From positions 1 to 64,000 of the forward strand of contig CAZIJU010000009.1 of NCBI GenBank assembly GCA_964539745.1: DNA of 64,000 bases. Reading direction: 5' to 3'. Position 1 is the stretch's first letter. Every line of letters begins with the position of its first letter. Positions 25,953 to 35,420 of this stretch are shown here, piece by piece. This stretch comes from DSNY01 sp964539745. GTDB lineage: Bacteria > Pseudomonadota > Gammaproteobacteria > Burkholderiales > Burkholderiaceae_F. A program made the translations under genes and the position numbers. A model generated the notes under the pieces. The model ran no database searches. It had not been told where the DNA came from and worked only from the letters and a program-made list of their open reading frames with translations.

Positions 25953-26843
25953 TCAGCGCGCCGAGACGAAGTCGAGAACGCGGTTTGCGATGAACGCCGG
26001 TTCCTCGTGGACCAGCCAATGCGTGGCGCTTTCGAGCCGCTCGATCGAAAGCTCGGGCACGACCTCGCCGAGCCCGTCGAGCAGCGGCGGCAAAAGCGCC
26101 GCGTCTCGCATGCCCCATAGCACGAGTGTGGGCACCCGTACGACGAACTGCGTTGGATCGAGCCGCAGCGCGCAGGCGCCGGGATCGCCGTCGGTCGGCG
26201 GATACAGCGGTGAGGCGCGGTAGTAGTTCAACCCGCCGCTCAGTCCGCGCGCCCAGACTTGCTTGTACCGCGCGAGTTTCTGAGGCGTCAGCCACCGCGT
26301 CTCGGACCGCTGCATGCCGAGAAAGAAGGCCTCGAGACGACGGAAGCGGTCCTCGGCCAGGCGCGATTCCGCGCCCGGCGCGCGCAGCCAGTTCATGTAC
26401 GCGCTGGCCGCCTGTTGCGACGGATTGTTCGCGAGCTCGCGCGCGAACGGAACCGGGTGAGGCGAATTGAGCACGACGAGTCGCTCGACGACGTCGGGAC
26501 GGGCGATCGCAAGTGCCCAGGCGGCCGCCCCACCCCAATCGTGCGCGACGACCGCCGCCCGCTCGTAACCGAGCGCGCGGATCAGATACAGCAAGTCGCC
26601 GACGATCTCCCGCGCGCGATACGCGGCGACATCGCCGGGCTGGCTCGACAGGTTGAAACCGCGCAGATCGGGGGCGACGGCGTAAAAGTCGGTGCCGAAC
26701 GCGGGCAGTACGTCCTCCCACGCGGCCCAGTACTCCGGAAAGCCGTGCAGGCACAGCAGCAGCGGGCGGCCCGGCTCGCCGCAGCTCGCGTAGTGCAGCG
26801 TGATGCCGTTCGGCAGTTCCGCGAAATTGCCCGTGGCGATCAC
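25953..26843 (-). CDS. Alpha/beta hydrolase, epoxide-hydrolase-like
   Basis: Encodes 296 residues. HGFPEYWAAW (33-42) forms the oxyanion motif HGxP, and AHDWGGAAAW gives a nucleophile Asp102, which is the epoxide hydrolase / haloalkane dehalogenase type and not a Ser-hydrolase. The cap domain is around 130-210, and the late ATHWLVHEEP supplies His. The start is GTG overlapping the SDR stop (GTGA), so it is coupled to that gene. It could open an epoxide or hydrolyse a halide in the catabolic cluster; soluble epoxide hydrolase is the better guess. Confidence 0.88.
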   Translation of the reverse strand: MIATGNFAELPNGITLHYASCGEPGRPLLLCLHGFPEYWAAWEDVLPAFGTDFYAVAPDLRGFNLSSQPGDVAAYRAREIVGDLLYLIRALGYERAAVVAHDWGGAAAWALAIARPDVVERLVVLNSPHPVPFARELANNPSQQAASAYMNWLRAPGAESRLAEDRFRRLEAFFLGMQRSETRWLTPQKLARYKQVWARGLSGGLNYYRASPLYPPTDGDPGACALRLDPTQFVVRVPTLVLWGMRDAALLPPLLDGLGEVVPELSIERLESATHWLVHEEPAFIANRVLDFVSAR

Positions 26844-27721
26844 GCGGCCGCCGGCTTCACGCTCGGGTTGCTGACGAACGCATCGGCCGGTGCGGCGCGC
26901 GCGAGCACCGCGTCGAAGCGCGCCTGGACCGCGGAGAGGATCTTCTCGTGCGTGAACACGTAGAAGCGCCCCGCGCGGATCGCATCGAAGGTGATCTGCG
27001 CGACGTCCGCGGCGGTCATCTTCCCGCTCGACACCGCCTTTTCGGATTGCGCCTGCGCGAGCCGCATCGATGCCGTCGGCTCGCCGTCGCGTGCGAGTTC
27101 GACCGGGCGACTGCGCTCGGACGCGGCGATGCCGGTCGGGACGAAGGCCGGGCACAGTACGCTCGTCCCGATCGTCGACTTGGCGAGCGCAAGATCGTGA
27201 TGGAGGGTCTCGGTCAACGCGACGACCGCGTGCTTGGACACGTTGTAGACGCCCATCAGCGGCGGGCACAGGAATCCAGCGATCGACGCCGTGTTGACGA
27301 TGTGTCCCGGTTCGCCGCGACGATTCGCCTCGATCATGCGCGGGACGAAGTGACGAATGCCGTGCACCACACCCATCAGATTGACCCCGAGCACCCAGTG
27401 CCAGTCGCGCTCGGTGTTCTCCCATACGAGTCCGCCGCCGGCCACCCCCGCGTTGTTGAACAGCAGGTGCACCGCGCCGAACTCGGCAAACGCGCGGTCG
27501 GCGAGATGCCGCACTTGTTCGCTCTTCGCGACGTCGACGACTTCGCCGACGGCCTGCGCGCCGGCGGCGCGCAGCTCGGCGAGCGTGGCGTCGAGCGCAT
27601 CGCGCTGGATGTCGGCCAGTACGAGCTTCATGCCGAGCGCATGACCCATTTTCGCGAACTCGCGGCCAAAGCCGCTGCCCGCGCCGGTGATGACCGCGAC
27701 ACGACCTGCGAAGTCCTTCAT
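26840..27721 (-). CDS. Short-chain dehydrogenase/reductase
   Basis: Encodes 293 residues. Classical SDR: dinucleotide motif ITGAGSGFGREFA, LFNNAGVAGGG, catalytic Ser in VNTASIAGF and Y-x-x-x-K in MGVYNVSKHAV. It is longer than the usual ~250 because of a C-terminal extension (FYVFTHEKILSAVQARFDAVL...) that is typical of the subfamily with cyclohexanol or long-chain alcohol relatives. It overlaps the reductase upstream by four bases (ATGA) and the hydrolase downstream by four (GTGA). Confidence 0.92.
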   Translation of the reverse strand: MKDFAGRVAVITGAGSGFGREFAKMGHALGMKLVLADIQRDALDATLAELRAAGAQAVGEVVDVAKSEQVRHLADRAFAEFGAVHLLFNNAGVAGGGLVWENTERDWHWVLGVNLMGVVHGIRHFVPRMIEANRRGEPGHIVNTASIAGFLCPPLMGVYNVSKHAVVALTETLHHDLALAKSTIGTSVLCPAFVPTGIAASERSRPVELARDGEPTASMRLAQAQSEKAVSSGKMTAADVAQITFDAIRAGRFYVFTHEKILSAVQARFDAVLARAAPADAFVSNPSVKPAAA

Positions 27722-28710
27722 GTCAGCTTCACAAGTTGCTTGCCGAAGTTCTGGCCCTTGAGCATGCCGATGAACGCAGCCGGCGCGTTTTCGAGTCCCT
27801 GCGCGATCGACTCGCGATAGCGGATACGGCCGGCCGCGACGTGCGCGCCGAGTTCTTTCAGCGCCTGCGGCCAGACGTCCATGTGCTCGGAGATGATGAA
27901 CCCCTGCAACTTCAACCGGCTGATGAGGAACCAGGTCGGATTCGCGATCGGAATCGGCTGACCGTTGTACCCCGCGATCAGTCCGCACAGCGCGATGCGT
28001 CCGAACGCGTTCATCCGTGGCAGTACCGCATCCATGATCGCGCCGCCGACGTTTTCGAAGTAGCCGTCGATGCCGTTCGGACACGCCGTCTTCAGCGCCT
28101 TACCGACGTCGTCGTTCTTGTAGTCGATGCACGCGTCGAACCCGAGTTCGTCGACGACATAGCGGCACTTCTCGGGGCCGCCGGCGATGCCCACGGCGCG
28201 GCAGCCGCCGATCTTCGCGAGCTGCCCGACCACGCCGCCGACGGCGCCGCTCGCCGCGGACACGACGACCGTTTCGCCCGCCTTCGGCTCGATGATGCGG
28301 TTCAGTCCGTACCACGCGGTCACGCCCGGCATGCCGACCGCGCCGAGATACGCCGACAGCGGGATGCGGGTGGCATCGACCTTCGTCAGCCCGCTGCCGT
28401 CGGACACACCGTACTGCTGCCAACCGAAGTAGCCGACGACCTTGTCGCCGACCGCGAACTTCGGATTCCGCGACTCGATGACTTCGCCCGCAGTTCCGCC
28501 GAGCATCGTTTCGTTCAATGGCTGCGACGCCGCGTACGAGCGACCTTCGTTCATGCGCCCGCGCATGTACGGGTCGAGCGAAAGCCACTCGTTGCGAACG
28601 AGCACCTGCCCCTCGGCGAGCGGCGGCAGTTCGACCGTCTCGAGCCGGAAGTTGTCTTCGGTCACCCAGCCCGCCGGCCGGCTGGCGAGCACGATGCGTC
28701 GGTTCTTCAT
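27718..28710 (-). CDS. NADP-dependent oxidoreductase of the MDR (leukotriene B4 dehydrogenase-like) family
   Basis: Encodes 330 residues. MDR/zinc-free family: SLDPYMRGRMNE, GGTAGEVIES, GMPGVTAWYGL, the Rossmann motif VVSAASGAVGGVVGQLAKIGGCRAVG, CDACIDYKNDDV and GIDGYFENVGG. Homologues reduce alpha,beta-unsaturated ketones or aldehydes (CurA and LTB4DH types). It is followed four bases in overlap by the SDR and preceded by the thioesterase at 11 bases. A redox role on a beta-oxidation side product is inferred. Confidence 0.92.
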   Translation of the reverse strand: MKNRRIVLASRPAGWVTEDNFRLETVELPPLAEGQVLVRNEWLSLDPYMRGRMNEGRSYAASQPLNETMLGGTAGEVIESRNPKFAVGDKVVGYFGWQQYGVSDGSGLTKVDATRIPLSAYLGAVGMPGVTAWYGLNRIIEPKAGETVVVSAASGAVGGVVGQLAKIGGCRAVGIAGGPEKCRYVVDELGFDACIDYKNDDVGKALKTACPNGIDGYFENVGGAIMDAVLPRMNAFGRIALCGLIAGYNGQPIPIANPTWFLISRLKLQGFIISEHMDVWPQALKELGAHVAAGRIRYRESIAQGLENAPAAFIGMLKGQNFGKQLVKLT

Positions 28711-28721
28711 TCGGTCCGCCT

Positions 28722-29138
28722 TCAGAGTTTGTCGGCCGCGTCGAGCCGTGTCAGAAACTTGATCGTGCCGAGCGCCTTGGCGACGAGCAGGCCCTCGGCG
28801 TCGACGAGCTCAGCCTCGCAGTACGCCATCGTCGTCGAGCGGTGCAGCACGCGCCCGCGCGCCACGACGCGCCCGCGCGCTGGGCGGAAGAAGCTCGTCT
28901 TCATCTCGACCGTGACGCTGCCGACCCGGCCGCCGCGCTCGGCTTCGACCCGGGACTTGCCTGCGCGCGCCATTGCCACGTCGAGCAGCGACATCACGAC
29001 CCCGCCGTGTCCGACCCCCCAGCTGTTCATATGTTCGTCGGCGAGCGCCAGCGCGATCTCCGCCTCGCCATCGACCGCGCGCACCAGCTCGGCGCCGAGC
29101 AGACGCATGAACGGGATTTCGTTCAGTTCGCTGCGCAT
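28722..29138 (-). CDS. PaaI-type hotdog thioesterase
   Basis: Encodes 138 residues. Hotdog fold with the PaaI/YbaW-like loop HMNSWGVGHGGVVMSLLDVAMA (the HGG segment; Asp/Ser further on) and TVEMKTSFFRPARG. Should hydrolyse an acyl-CoA, releasing CoA when intermediates accumulate in the beta-oxidation cluster. It lies 4 bases behind the second SDR and 11 before the MDR gene. The substrate is not readable. Confidence 0.88.
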   Translation of the reverse strand: MRSELNEIPFMRLLGAELVRAVDGEAEIALALADEHMNSWGVGHGGVVMSLLDVAMARAGKSRVEAERGGRVGSVTVEMKTSFFRPARGRVVARGRVLHRSTTMAYCEAELVDAEGLLVAKALGTIKFLTRLDAADKL

Positions 29139-29142
29139 TCGC

Positions 29143-29922
<780 letters not shown>

Positions 29923-30043
29923 CGGGGCCTCCTCGTATTGTGTCCTCAGAACCCCCGCTTCGGTGACGCGGCCGTGGCCGCGCGACGCGGTACGGGGGCG
30001 GATCGCCGCGCCGCGCGGGGCGACTTCGTGACGGTCGCCGCAG

Positions 30044-32137
30044 CTATTTCGGCCATCGGCCAAGCCTCGCCGCCTCGACGAGCAGCGGCGCCGGCGTCCA
30101 GAATTTCGGATCGCCGTGCGGATTGGCGGCGTACTGCCGCATCGACGCGATGACCTTGTCGAAACCGATCGACTGCGCGTAGTACATCGGCCCGCCTTTC
30201 GCGGCCGGGAAGCCGTAGCCCGCGAGATAGACGACATCGATGTCGCTTGCGCGCAGCGCGATGCCCTCTTCGAGGATCTTTGCACCCTCGTTGACCAGCG
30301 CATAGATGCAGCGGCCGACGATCTCCTCGTCGGTGATCACGCGCGGCGTGATGCCGATTTCCTTGCGGTACGCCTCGATCATCGCGTCGATCTCCGGGTC
30401 GGGTCGCGGCGTACGGTCAGGCAACTCGTAGCGGTACCAGCCCTTGCCGGTCTTCTGGCCGAGGCGACCCGCCTCGACGACGCGGTCGGCGAGCTTCGAA
30501 TAGGTGATGTGTGGCTTCTCGACGTAGCGGCGCTGCCGGATCGCGTAGCCGATGTCCATGCCGGCCATGTCGTACATGGTGAACGGTCCCATCGCCATGC
30601 CGAACTTCGTGAGCGCCGCGTCGATCTGCTGCGGACTCGCACCTTCGTCGACCAGGAACAGCGATTGCCGCACGTACTGCTCGAGCATCCGGTTGCCGAT
30701 GAAGCCGTCGCACACGCCGGAGACGACCGCGACCTTCTTCAGCCGCTTCGCCAGTTGCATCACGGTCGCCAGCACGTCCTTGCCGGTTTTCTTCGCGCGG
30801 ACGACTTCGAGCAGCCGCATCACGTTGGCCGGGCTGAAAAAATGCGTGCCGATCACGTCCTGCGGGCGCTTCGTCACGGCGGCGATCGCGTCGACGTCGA
30901 GCGTGGACGTATTGGTCGCGAGAATCGCGCCCGGCTTCATCACGCGGTCGAGCGTGCGAAACACGTCCTGCTTGACCCGCATGTCCTCGAAAACGGCCTC
31001 GATCACGATGTCGGACTCGGCCAGATCCTCGTACGCGAGCGTCGGCTTCAGCAGCGCCATCCGCTGCTCGACTTCGTCCATCGTCATCCGGCCCTTCTTC
31101 GCGGTCGCCTCCCAGTGACGCCGGCAGGTGGCCAGACCTTTGTCGAGTGCCTCGGACTTCATCTCGAGAACGCGCACCGGAATGCCCGCGTTGGCGAAGC
31201 TCATCGCGATGCCTCCGCCCATCGTTCCGAAGCCGATCACCGCCGCGGTCCTGATCGGCCGGGTCGACGTGTCGTCGGGAACGTCCGGGATCTTCGCCGC
31301 CGTGCGCTCGGCGAAGAAGGCATGGCGCAGCGCCTTCGATTCGGGCGACTGCACGAGCTCGACGAACAGCGCGCGCTCGAACCGGATGCCCTCCTCGAAC
31401 GGCCGCACCGCGGCGGCCTCGACCGCGTCGACGCACTTCAGCGGCGCGGTCAGGCCGCGGGCGGACTTTGCCACCTGCTCGCGCGCCACCCGAAAGAAGG
31501 TCGTCGCGTCGACGCCGGGCGGCAGCGCGGTCTTCGCGTCACGCAGCTTCGGGTGGCTCGCCCGGGCCGCGATCTCGTGCGCGAAGTCGAGCACGCCCTG
31601 GAAGGTCGTGTCCGGCACGATGCGACCGATCAATCCAGCCTTCAGCGCTTCGTCGGCGCCGATCGGATCGCCGGTCGTGATCATGCGCAGCGCGAGTTCG
31701 ACGCCGACGGCGCGCGGCAACCGCTGCGTTCCACCAGCGCCAGGCAGGATGCCGAGCTTCACCTCCGGCAGCGCCATCGACGCCTTCGGCGTCGCGACGC
31801 GATAGTGACAGCCGAGCGCAAGCTCCAGCCCCCCGCCCATGCACACGCCGTTGATCGCAGCGATCACGGGCTTCGCCGACGATTCGGCTGCCGCGATGGC
31901 ATCCAGCAGCGTCGGCGATGCCAGCGCCGCGGGGGTGTTGAATTCGCGAATGTCGGCGCCGCCCGAGAACACCTTGTCGGTCCCGGTGATCACGATCGCC
32001 TTGACCTGGGCGTCGTCGAGCGCGCGTTCGAGCCCGTCGACCAGCGCCTTGCGCGTCGCGTGGTTCAGCCCGTTGACGGGCGGATTGTCCAGTTGCAGCA
32101 CGGCTACATCGCCGCGCACTTCGTACCACGTTGTCAC
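30044..32137 (-). CDS. FadB-like enoyl-CoA hydratase / 3-hydroxyacyl-CoA dehydrogenase
   Basis: Encodes 697 residues. The N-terminal crotonase part has VFSGGADIREF (oxyanion region), GGGLELALGCHYRVA and LPEVKLGILPGAGGTQRLPR with both catalytic Glu. From about 295 comes the dehydrogenase: VIGFGTMGGGIAMSFANAGI (NAD loop), DVIGTHFFSPANVMRLLEVV (catalytic His) and CDGFIGNRML, then a second HCDH C-domain. It catalyses two steps of beta-oxidation. Starts with GTG preceded by AGGAGG. The shorter form (about 700 residues) resembles peroxisomal bifunctional enzyme more than E. coli FadB. A thiolase is not present in the window. Confidence 0.95.
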   Translation of the reverse strand: MTTWYEVRGDVAVLQLDNPPVNGLNHATRKALVDGLERALDDAQVKAIVITGTDKVFSGGADIREFNTPAALASPTLLDAIAAAESSAKPVIAAINGVCMGGGLELALGCHYRVATPKASMALPEVKLGILPGAGGTQRLPRAVGVELALRMITTGDPIGADEALKAGLIGRIVPDTTFQGVLDFAHEIAARASHPKLRDAKTALPPGVDATTFFRVAREQVAKSARGLTAPLKCVDAVEAAAVRPFEEGIRFERALFVELVQSPESKALRHAFFAERTAAKIPDVPDDTSTRPIRTAAVIGFGTMGGGIAMSFANAGIPVRVLEMKSEALDKGLATCRRHWEATAKKGRMTMDEVEQRMALLKPTLAYEDLAESDIVIEAVFEDMRVKQDVFRTLDRVMKPGAILATNTSTLDVDAIAAVTKRPQDVIGTHFFSPANVMRLLEVVRAKKTGKDVLATVMQLAKRLKKVAVVSGVCDGFIGNRMLEQYVRQSLFLVDEGASPQQIDAALTKFGMAMGPFTMYDMAGMDIGYAIRQRRYVEKPHITYSKLADRVVEAGRLGQKTGKGWYRYELPDRTPRPDPEIDAMIEAYRKEIGITPRVITDEEIVGRCIYALVNEGAKILEEGIALRASDIDVVYLAGYGFPAAKGGPMYYAQSIGFDKVIASMRQYAANPHGDPKFWTPAPLLVEAARLGRWPK

Positions 32138-32186
32138 TTCATCCTCCTGCCCCTACCTGCGCATCCGACGCCGTCAAAGCTCTGTT

Positions 32187-32293
32187 CACCACCGAGACAC
32201 CGGGAACACCGAGAAAAGCGCCAGGACGATCGTCGAACTGCACGACACGGCGAAGCGGTTGTCTTTCTCTGTGATCTTGGTGTCTCGGTGTTG
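32187..32293. repeat. CACCGAGACACCG-type palindromic intergenic repeat
   Basis: Left arm CACCACCGAGACACCGGG (from 32187) followed by AACACCGAGAAAAGCG; right arm TCTTTCTCTGTGATCTTGG followed by TGTCTCGGTGTTG (to 32293). They pair as a long imperfect hairpin. The same kind of repeat lies at 33028-33120. It fills the spacer between livF and the FadB-like gene. Confidence 0.65.
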
Positions 32294-32303
32294 AAAACCA
32301 CGC

Positions 32304-32996
32304 TCACACCTCCAGCCACTCCTGTCGGATCAGCTTGTTGCGCTTCAGGTCCTCCGGCGTGCCTTCGAAGACCATGTGCCCGTGTCCCATCACGTAGACG
32401 CGCTGCGAGATCTGCAGCGCGATCGTCAGCTTCTGTTCGATCAACAGGATCGAAATACCGCGGTCCTTCAGCGCGCGGAGGAAATTGGCGACCATCTCGA
32501 CGATCAACGGCGCGAGCCCCTCGGTCGGCTCGTCGATGATCACGAATTCCGGATCGCCCATCATCGTGCGCGCAAGCGTCAACATCTGCTGTTCGCCGCC
32601 GGACAATACGCCGGCCTGCGTCTGGTGCCGTTCCCGCAGGCGCGGGAACAGCGCGTACATGTCCTCGTAGGTCCAGCGCCCGGGCGACTTGCCTTTCAGC
32701 CCGAGCCGCAGGTTCTCCTCGACGGTCAGCGTGGGGAAGATGTCGCGGCTTTCGGGCACGTAGCCGACGCCGAGCTGCGCGATCTCATAGGTCTTCAGCC
32801 GCGTCAGGTCCCTTCCCTTGAAGACGATGCGGCCGGTGCAGTCGACCAGCCCCATGATCGCCTTCGCCGTCGTCGAGCGACCCACGCCGTTGCGTCCTAG
32901 CAGGCTGACGATCTCGCCCTGCCCTACCCGCAGATCGACCCCGTGCAGCACGTGGCTCTTGCCATAGTAGGCCTGCAGATTGCTGACTTCGAGCAT
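32304..32996 (-). CDS. livF: LIV-type ABC transporter ATP-binding protein (LivF)
   Basis: Encodes 230 residues. The second ATPase of a branched-chain amino acid-type importer. Signature LSGGEQQMLTLARTMMG, Walker B VIIDEPTEGLAP and the typical IAQLGVGYVPESRDIFPTLTVEENL. The Walker A is GRNGVGRST: the invariant Lys at residue 40 is Arg (CGC codon, read directly on the DNA). Such a substitution should weaken ATP binding, yet all else is conserved, so it could be a subfamily feature with LivG doing most hydrolysis. Separated from livG by a palindromic repeat. Confidence 0.93.
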   Translation of the reverse strand: MLEVSNLQAYYGKSHVLHGVDLRVGQGEIVSLLGRNGVGRSTTAKAIMGLVDCTGRIVFKGRDLTRLKTYEIAQLGVGYVPESRDIFPTLTVEENLRLGLKGKSPGRWTYEDMYALFPRLRERHQTQAGVLSGGEQQMLTLARTMMGDPEFVIIDEPTEGLAPLIVEMVANFLRALKDRGISILLIEQKLTIALQISQRVYVMGHGHMVFEGTPEDLKRNKLIRQEWLEV

Positions 32997-33027
32997 CAGA
33001 GGGCTGCGATTCGGAAGGTCGATTCAA

Positions 33028-33120
33028 GCACCGAGACACCGAGAGCGCAGAGAAAAGCGCGTCGAGGCCGAAGAACGCTTCGAGCGTCTTTCTCCATTTT
33101 CTCCGCGTCTCGGTGGTTCA
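33028..33120. repeat. CACCGAGACACCG-type palindromic intergenic repeat, second copy
   Basis: Left GCACCGAGACACCGAGAG (33028 on) then CGCAGAGAAAAGCGC; right GTCTTTCTCCATTTTCTCC then GCGTCTCGGTGGTTCA (to 33120). Same design and partly same sequence as the copy at 32187-32293. It fills the livG-livF spacer without touching either gene. Confidence 0.65.
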
Positions 33121-33136
33121 TGTTCGTTTTCCGGCT

Positions 33137-33895
33137 TCAGGCGGCATCGGCGTGCTGGCCGAGGTAGGCCTCCTTGACCTTCGCGTTGGCGCGGATTTCG
33201 GCGGGCGGGCCGGAGGCGATCACCTCGCCGTAGACGACCACGGAAACGATGTCCGCCAAGCCGAAAACGACGCTCATGTCGTGCTCGACCATCACCAGCG
33301 TCTTTCCCTGCGTCACCTCACGGATCAACGCGACCGCGTTGGCGGTTTCGCTTCGGCTCATGCCGGCTGTCGGTTCGTCCAGAAGGATCACGTTGGCGCC
33401 TCCGGCGATCGTGATGCCCAGTTCGAGGGCTCGCTGCTCGGCGTAGGTCAGCAGCCCTGCGGCGGTATTGCGTCGCCGTCGCAATCCGATCCGGCGCAGG
33501 ACGTCCTCCGCCCGCTCCTCTGCGTCGGCGAGCTTGTTCAGGTTGTGCCAGAAGGAATACCGGTAGCCGAGCGACCACAGCACCGCGCACCGCAGGTTCT
33601 CGAAAACCGTCAGCCGGTGGAAGATGTTGGTGATCTGGAAGCTGCGCGACAGCCCCAGCCGGTTGATCTCGTACGGCTTCTTGCGCGTGATATCCTGGCC
33701 GTTGAGCCGGATCGATCCGCTGCTGACCGGAAAGCGCCCGCTGATCAGGTTGAACAGCGTCGATTTGCCCGCACCGTTCGGCCCGATGATCGCATGCCGT
33801 TCGCCGGCGGCGATCGAAAGGCTCACGCCGCGGATGATTTCGGTTTTGCCGAAAGCCTTGCGGACATCGACCAGCTCGAGCGCGGGCGCGATCAT
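33137..33895 (-). CDS. livG: LIV-type ABC transporter ATP-binding protein (LivG)
   Basis: Encodes 252 residues. Walker A IIGPNGAGKSTLFNLISG, then RLGLSRSFQITNIFHRLTVFENL typical for LivG, Walker B VILLDEPTAGMS, and EHDMSVVFGLADIVSVVVYG. The signature motif reads LTYAEQRALELGITIAGG, a mild variant of LSYGEQR. Works with LivF and the two permeases LivH and LivM. It is 223 bases downstream of livM, and that spacer carries a hairpin element. Confidence 0.94.
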   Translation of the reverse strand: MIAPALELVDVRKAFGKTEIIRGVSLSIAAGERHAIIGPNGAGKSTLFNLISGRFPVSSGSIRLNGQDITRKKPYEINRLGLSRSFQITNIFHRLTVFENLRCAVLWSLGYRYSFWHNLNKLADAEERAEDVLRRIGLRRRRNTAAGLLTYAEQRALELGITIAGGANVILLDEPTAGMSRSETANAVALIREVTQGKTLVMVEHDMSVVFGLADIVSVVVYGEVIASGPPAEIRANAKVKEAYLGQHADAA

Positions 33896-33903
33896 CTCAG
33901 AAG

Positions 33904-34113
33904 TTGTGAATCTTTCTACTGCGCGGCCCGCTGGAGTCGTTGCGCGGTGTTGGCTGCGGCCACCCGCCTGCGGCGGGCTGAACGTGCGCTGCGCGCACGT
34001 GAGCCTGCGCCGAAAGGCTGGCGCCTTTTCGGGCCTCGCCTATCCACTTGATATGTCTCGGCCCTGCGCTCCGGTCGCCTGGCCAGCGGGCCGCTCGTGA
34101 CGAAATCTTCACA
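33904..34113. repeat. Palindromic element between livM and livG, containing a double-hairpin copy
   Basis: The flanks are imperfect inverted repeats (33904-33934 and 34083-34113); they share TGTGAA-like ends and an exact GCGGCCCGCTGG core at 33923-33934, complement at 34083-34094. Inside, at 33951-34016, is a copy of the double-hairpin repeat seen behind smpB: starts TGGCTGCGGCC, stems CCCGCC-TGC-GGCGGG (33963-33977) and CGTGCGC-TGC-GCGCACG (33983-33999), ends GCCTGCGCCGAAAG. No coding signal. In the livM transcript it would form a large stem that could limit read-through to livGF. Confidence 0.6.
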
Positions 34114-34118
34114 GCTCT

Positions 34119-35420
34119 TCAGTCCTCCGGGTTGTCGCGGATCCAGTCCTCGATCTCGATCTGGACCTGATCCCATTCGCGCTTGAAGCGGCAGCGCATG
34201 TATTCGAACGCGATCGCGCCGCCGGCGACGATGGCCGTCGCGAACACCCAAGACTCGGGCCGTCCGGTGTCGTACGGGAAGCCGAAAATCGTGACGACCG
34301 GCCCAAGCGCGATGTCCAGCGTCAGGTGGTAGGTCATCTCGATCATCAGCACGACGCCGAAGGCCAGCGCAAGTGCCGCGACGATGACGCCGAAGTACGG
34401 GTCGAGCAGCCGCTTGAACTTCCTGAACTTCATCACGCGCAGGTTCATCAGGATCAGGCTCGACAAACCGCCCGGCGCGTACATCACGATCAGCACGAAG
34501 AACACGCCGAGATAAAGCTGCCAGGCCTTCGTGTACTCCGACAGCGCGATCGCGAAAAAGCTGAACACGATCGCGCCGAGGATCGGACCGAAGAAAAACG
34601 CCACGCCGCCGATGAACGTAGCCAGCAGCACCCCGCCGGAACGGATCGCGCTGACGTTCTCGGCCGTGACGATCTCGAAGTTGATCGCCGAAAGCCCGCC
34701 GGCGATGCCGGCGAAGAAGCCCGACAGGATCAGCATCAACCAGCGTACGCGCTGCGTGTTGTAGCCGATGAACTCGGCTCGCTCGGGGTTGTCGCGCACG
34801 GCGTTGGCCATCCGTCCGAGCGGCGTGTGCGTCAGCGCGAACATCGCGACCATGCAAATGAAGCACCACGCGGCGATCAGGTAGTAGACCTGCAGGTCCG
34901 GGCCGAACGTCAGCCCCGGAATGCCGAGAAAGTTGCCGCCGACCGTGCGGTTGCCGCTGATGCCGGCCTCGCCGCCGAAGAATCCGGGAAACATCAACGA
35001 CGCCGCGAACACCATCTCGCCGATGCCGAGCGTGATCATCGCGAACGGCGTGCCCGCCTTCTTCGTCGTCACGTAGCCGAAGATCACGCCGAAGAACGCG
35101 CCCGCGAGCCCGCCGATCAGCGGCAGCGCCGACACCGGCCACACGAGCTCGCCCTTTGCGATCATGTTCAGCGCATGGATCGAAAAGTAGGCGCCGAGCC
35201 CCGAGTACACCGCGTGGCCGAAGCTCAGCATGCCGCTTTGACCGAGCAGCATGTTGTAGCTCAACGCGAAAACGATCATGATCGCCATCTGCGACATAAG
35301 CGTGCGCGCGAAGCCCTGCTCGAAGACGAGCGGAAGCACGACGAACAGGAACGCGGTAAAGCCCCAGATCACCCAGCGACCCAGGTTGATCGGGCGGTAG
35401 CTGACCGGACCGAGCGCCAT
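34119..35420 (-). CDS. livM: LIV-type ABC transporter permease (LivM)
   Basis: Encodes 433 residues. Membrane permease with about ten helices: FALSYNMLLGQSGMLSFGHAVYSGLGAYFSIHALN is the LivM hallmark, and TPLGRMANAVRDNPERAEFIGYNTQRVRW forms the cytoplasmic coupling loop. A C-terminal extension of ~80 residues (MKFRKFKRLLDPYFGVIVA to IRDNPED) adds two helices and a charged tail, longer than E. coli LivM. The ATG is chosen where it overlaps the livH stop by one base (TGATG); the open frame further upstream is an artefact of livH. Confidence 0.94.
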   Translation of the reverse strand: MALGPVSYRPINLGRWVIWGFTAFLFVVLPLVFEQGFARTLMSQMAIMIVFALSYNMLLGQSGMLSFGHAVYSGLGAYFSIHALNMIAKGELVWPVSALPLIGGLAGAFFGVIFGYVTTKKAGTPFAMITLGIGEMVFAASLMFPGFFGGEAGISGNRTVGGNFLGIPGLTFGPDLQVYYLIAAWCFICMVAMFALTHTPLGRMANAVRDNPERAEFIGYNTQRVRWLMLILSGFFAGIAGGLSAINFEIVTAENVSAIRSGGVLLATFIGGVAFFFGPILGAIVFSFFAIALSEYTKAWQLYLGVFFVLIVMYAPGGLSSLILMNLRVMKFRKFKRLLDPYFGVIVAALALAFGVVLMIEMTYHLTLDIALGPVVTIFGFPYDTGRPESWVFATAIVAGGAIAFEYMRCRFKREWDQVQIEIEDWIRDNPED

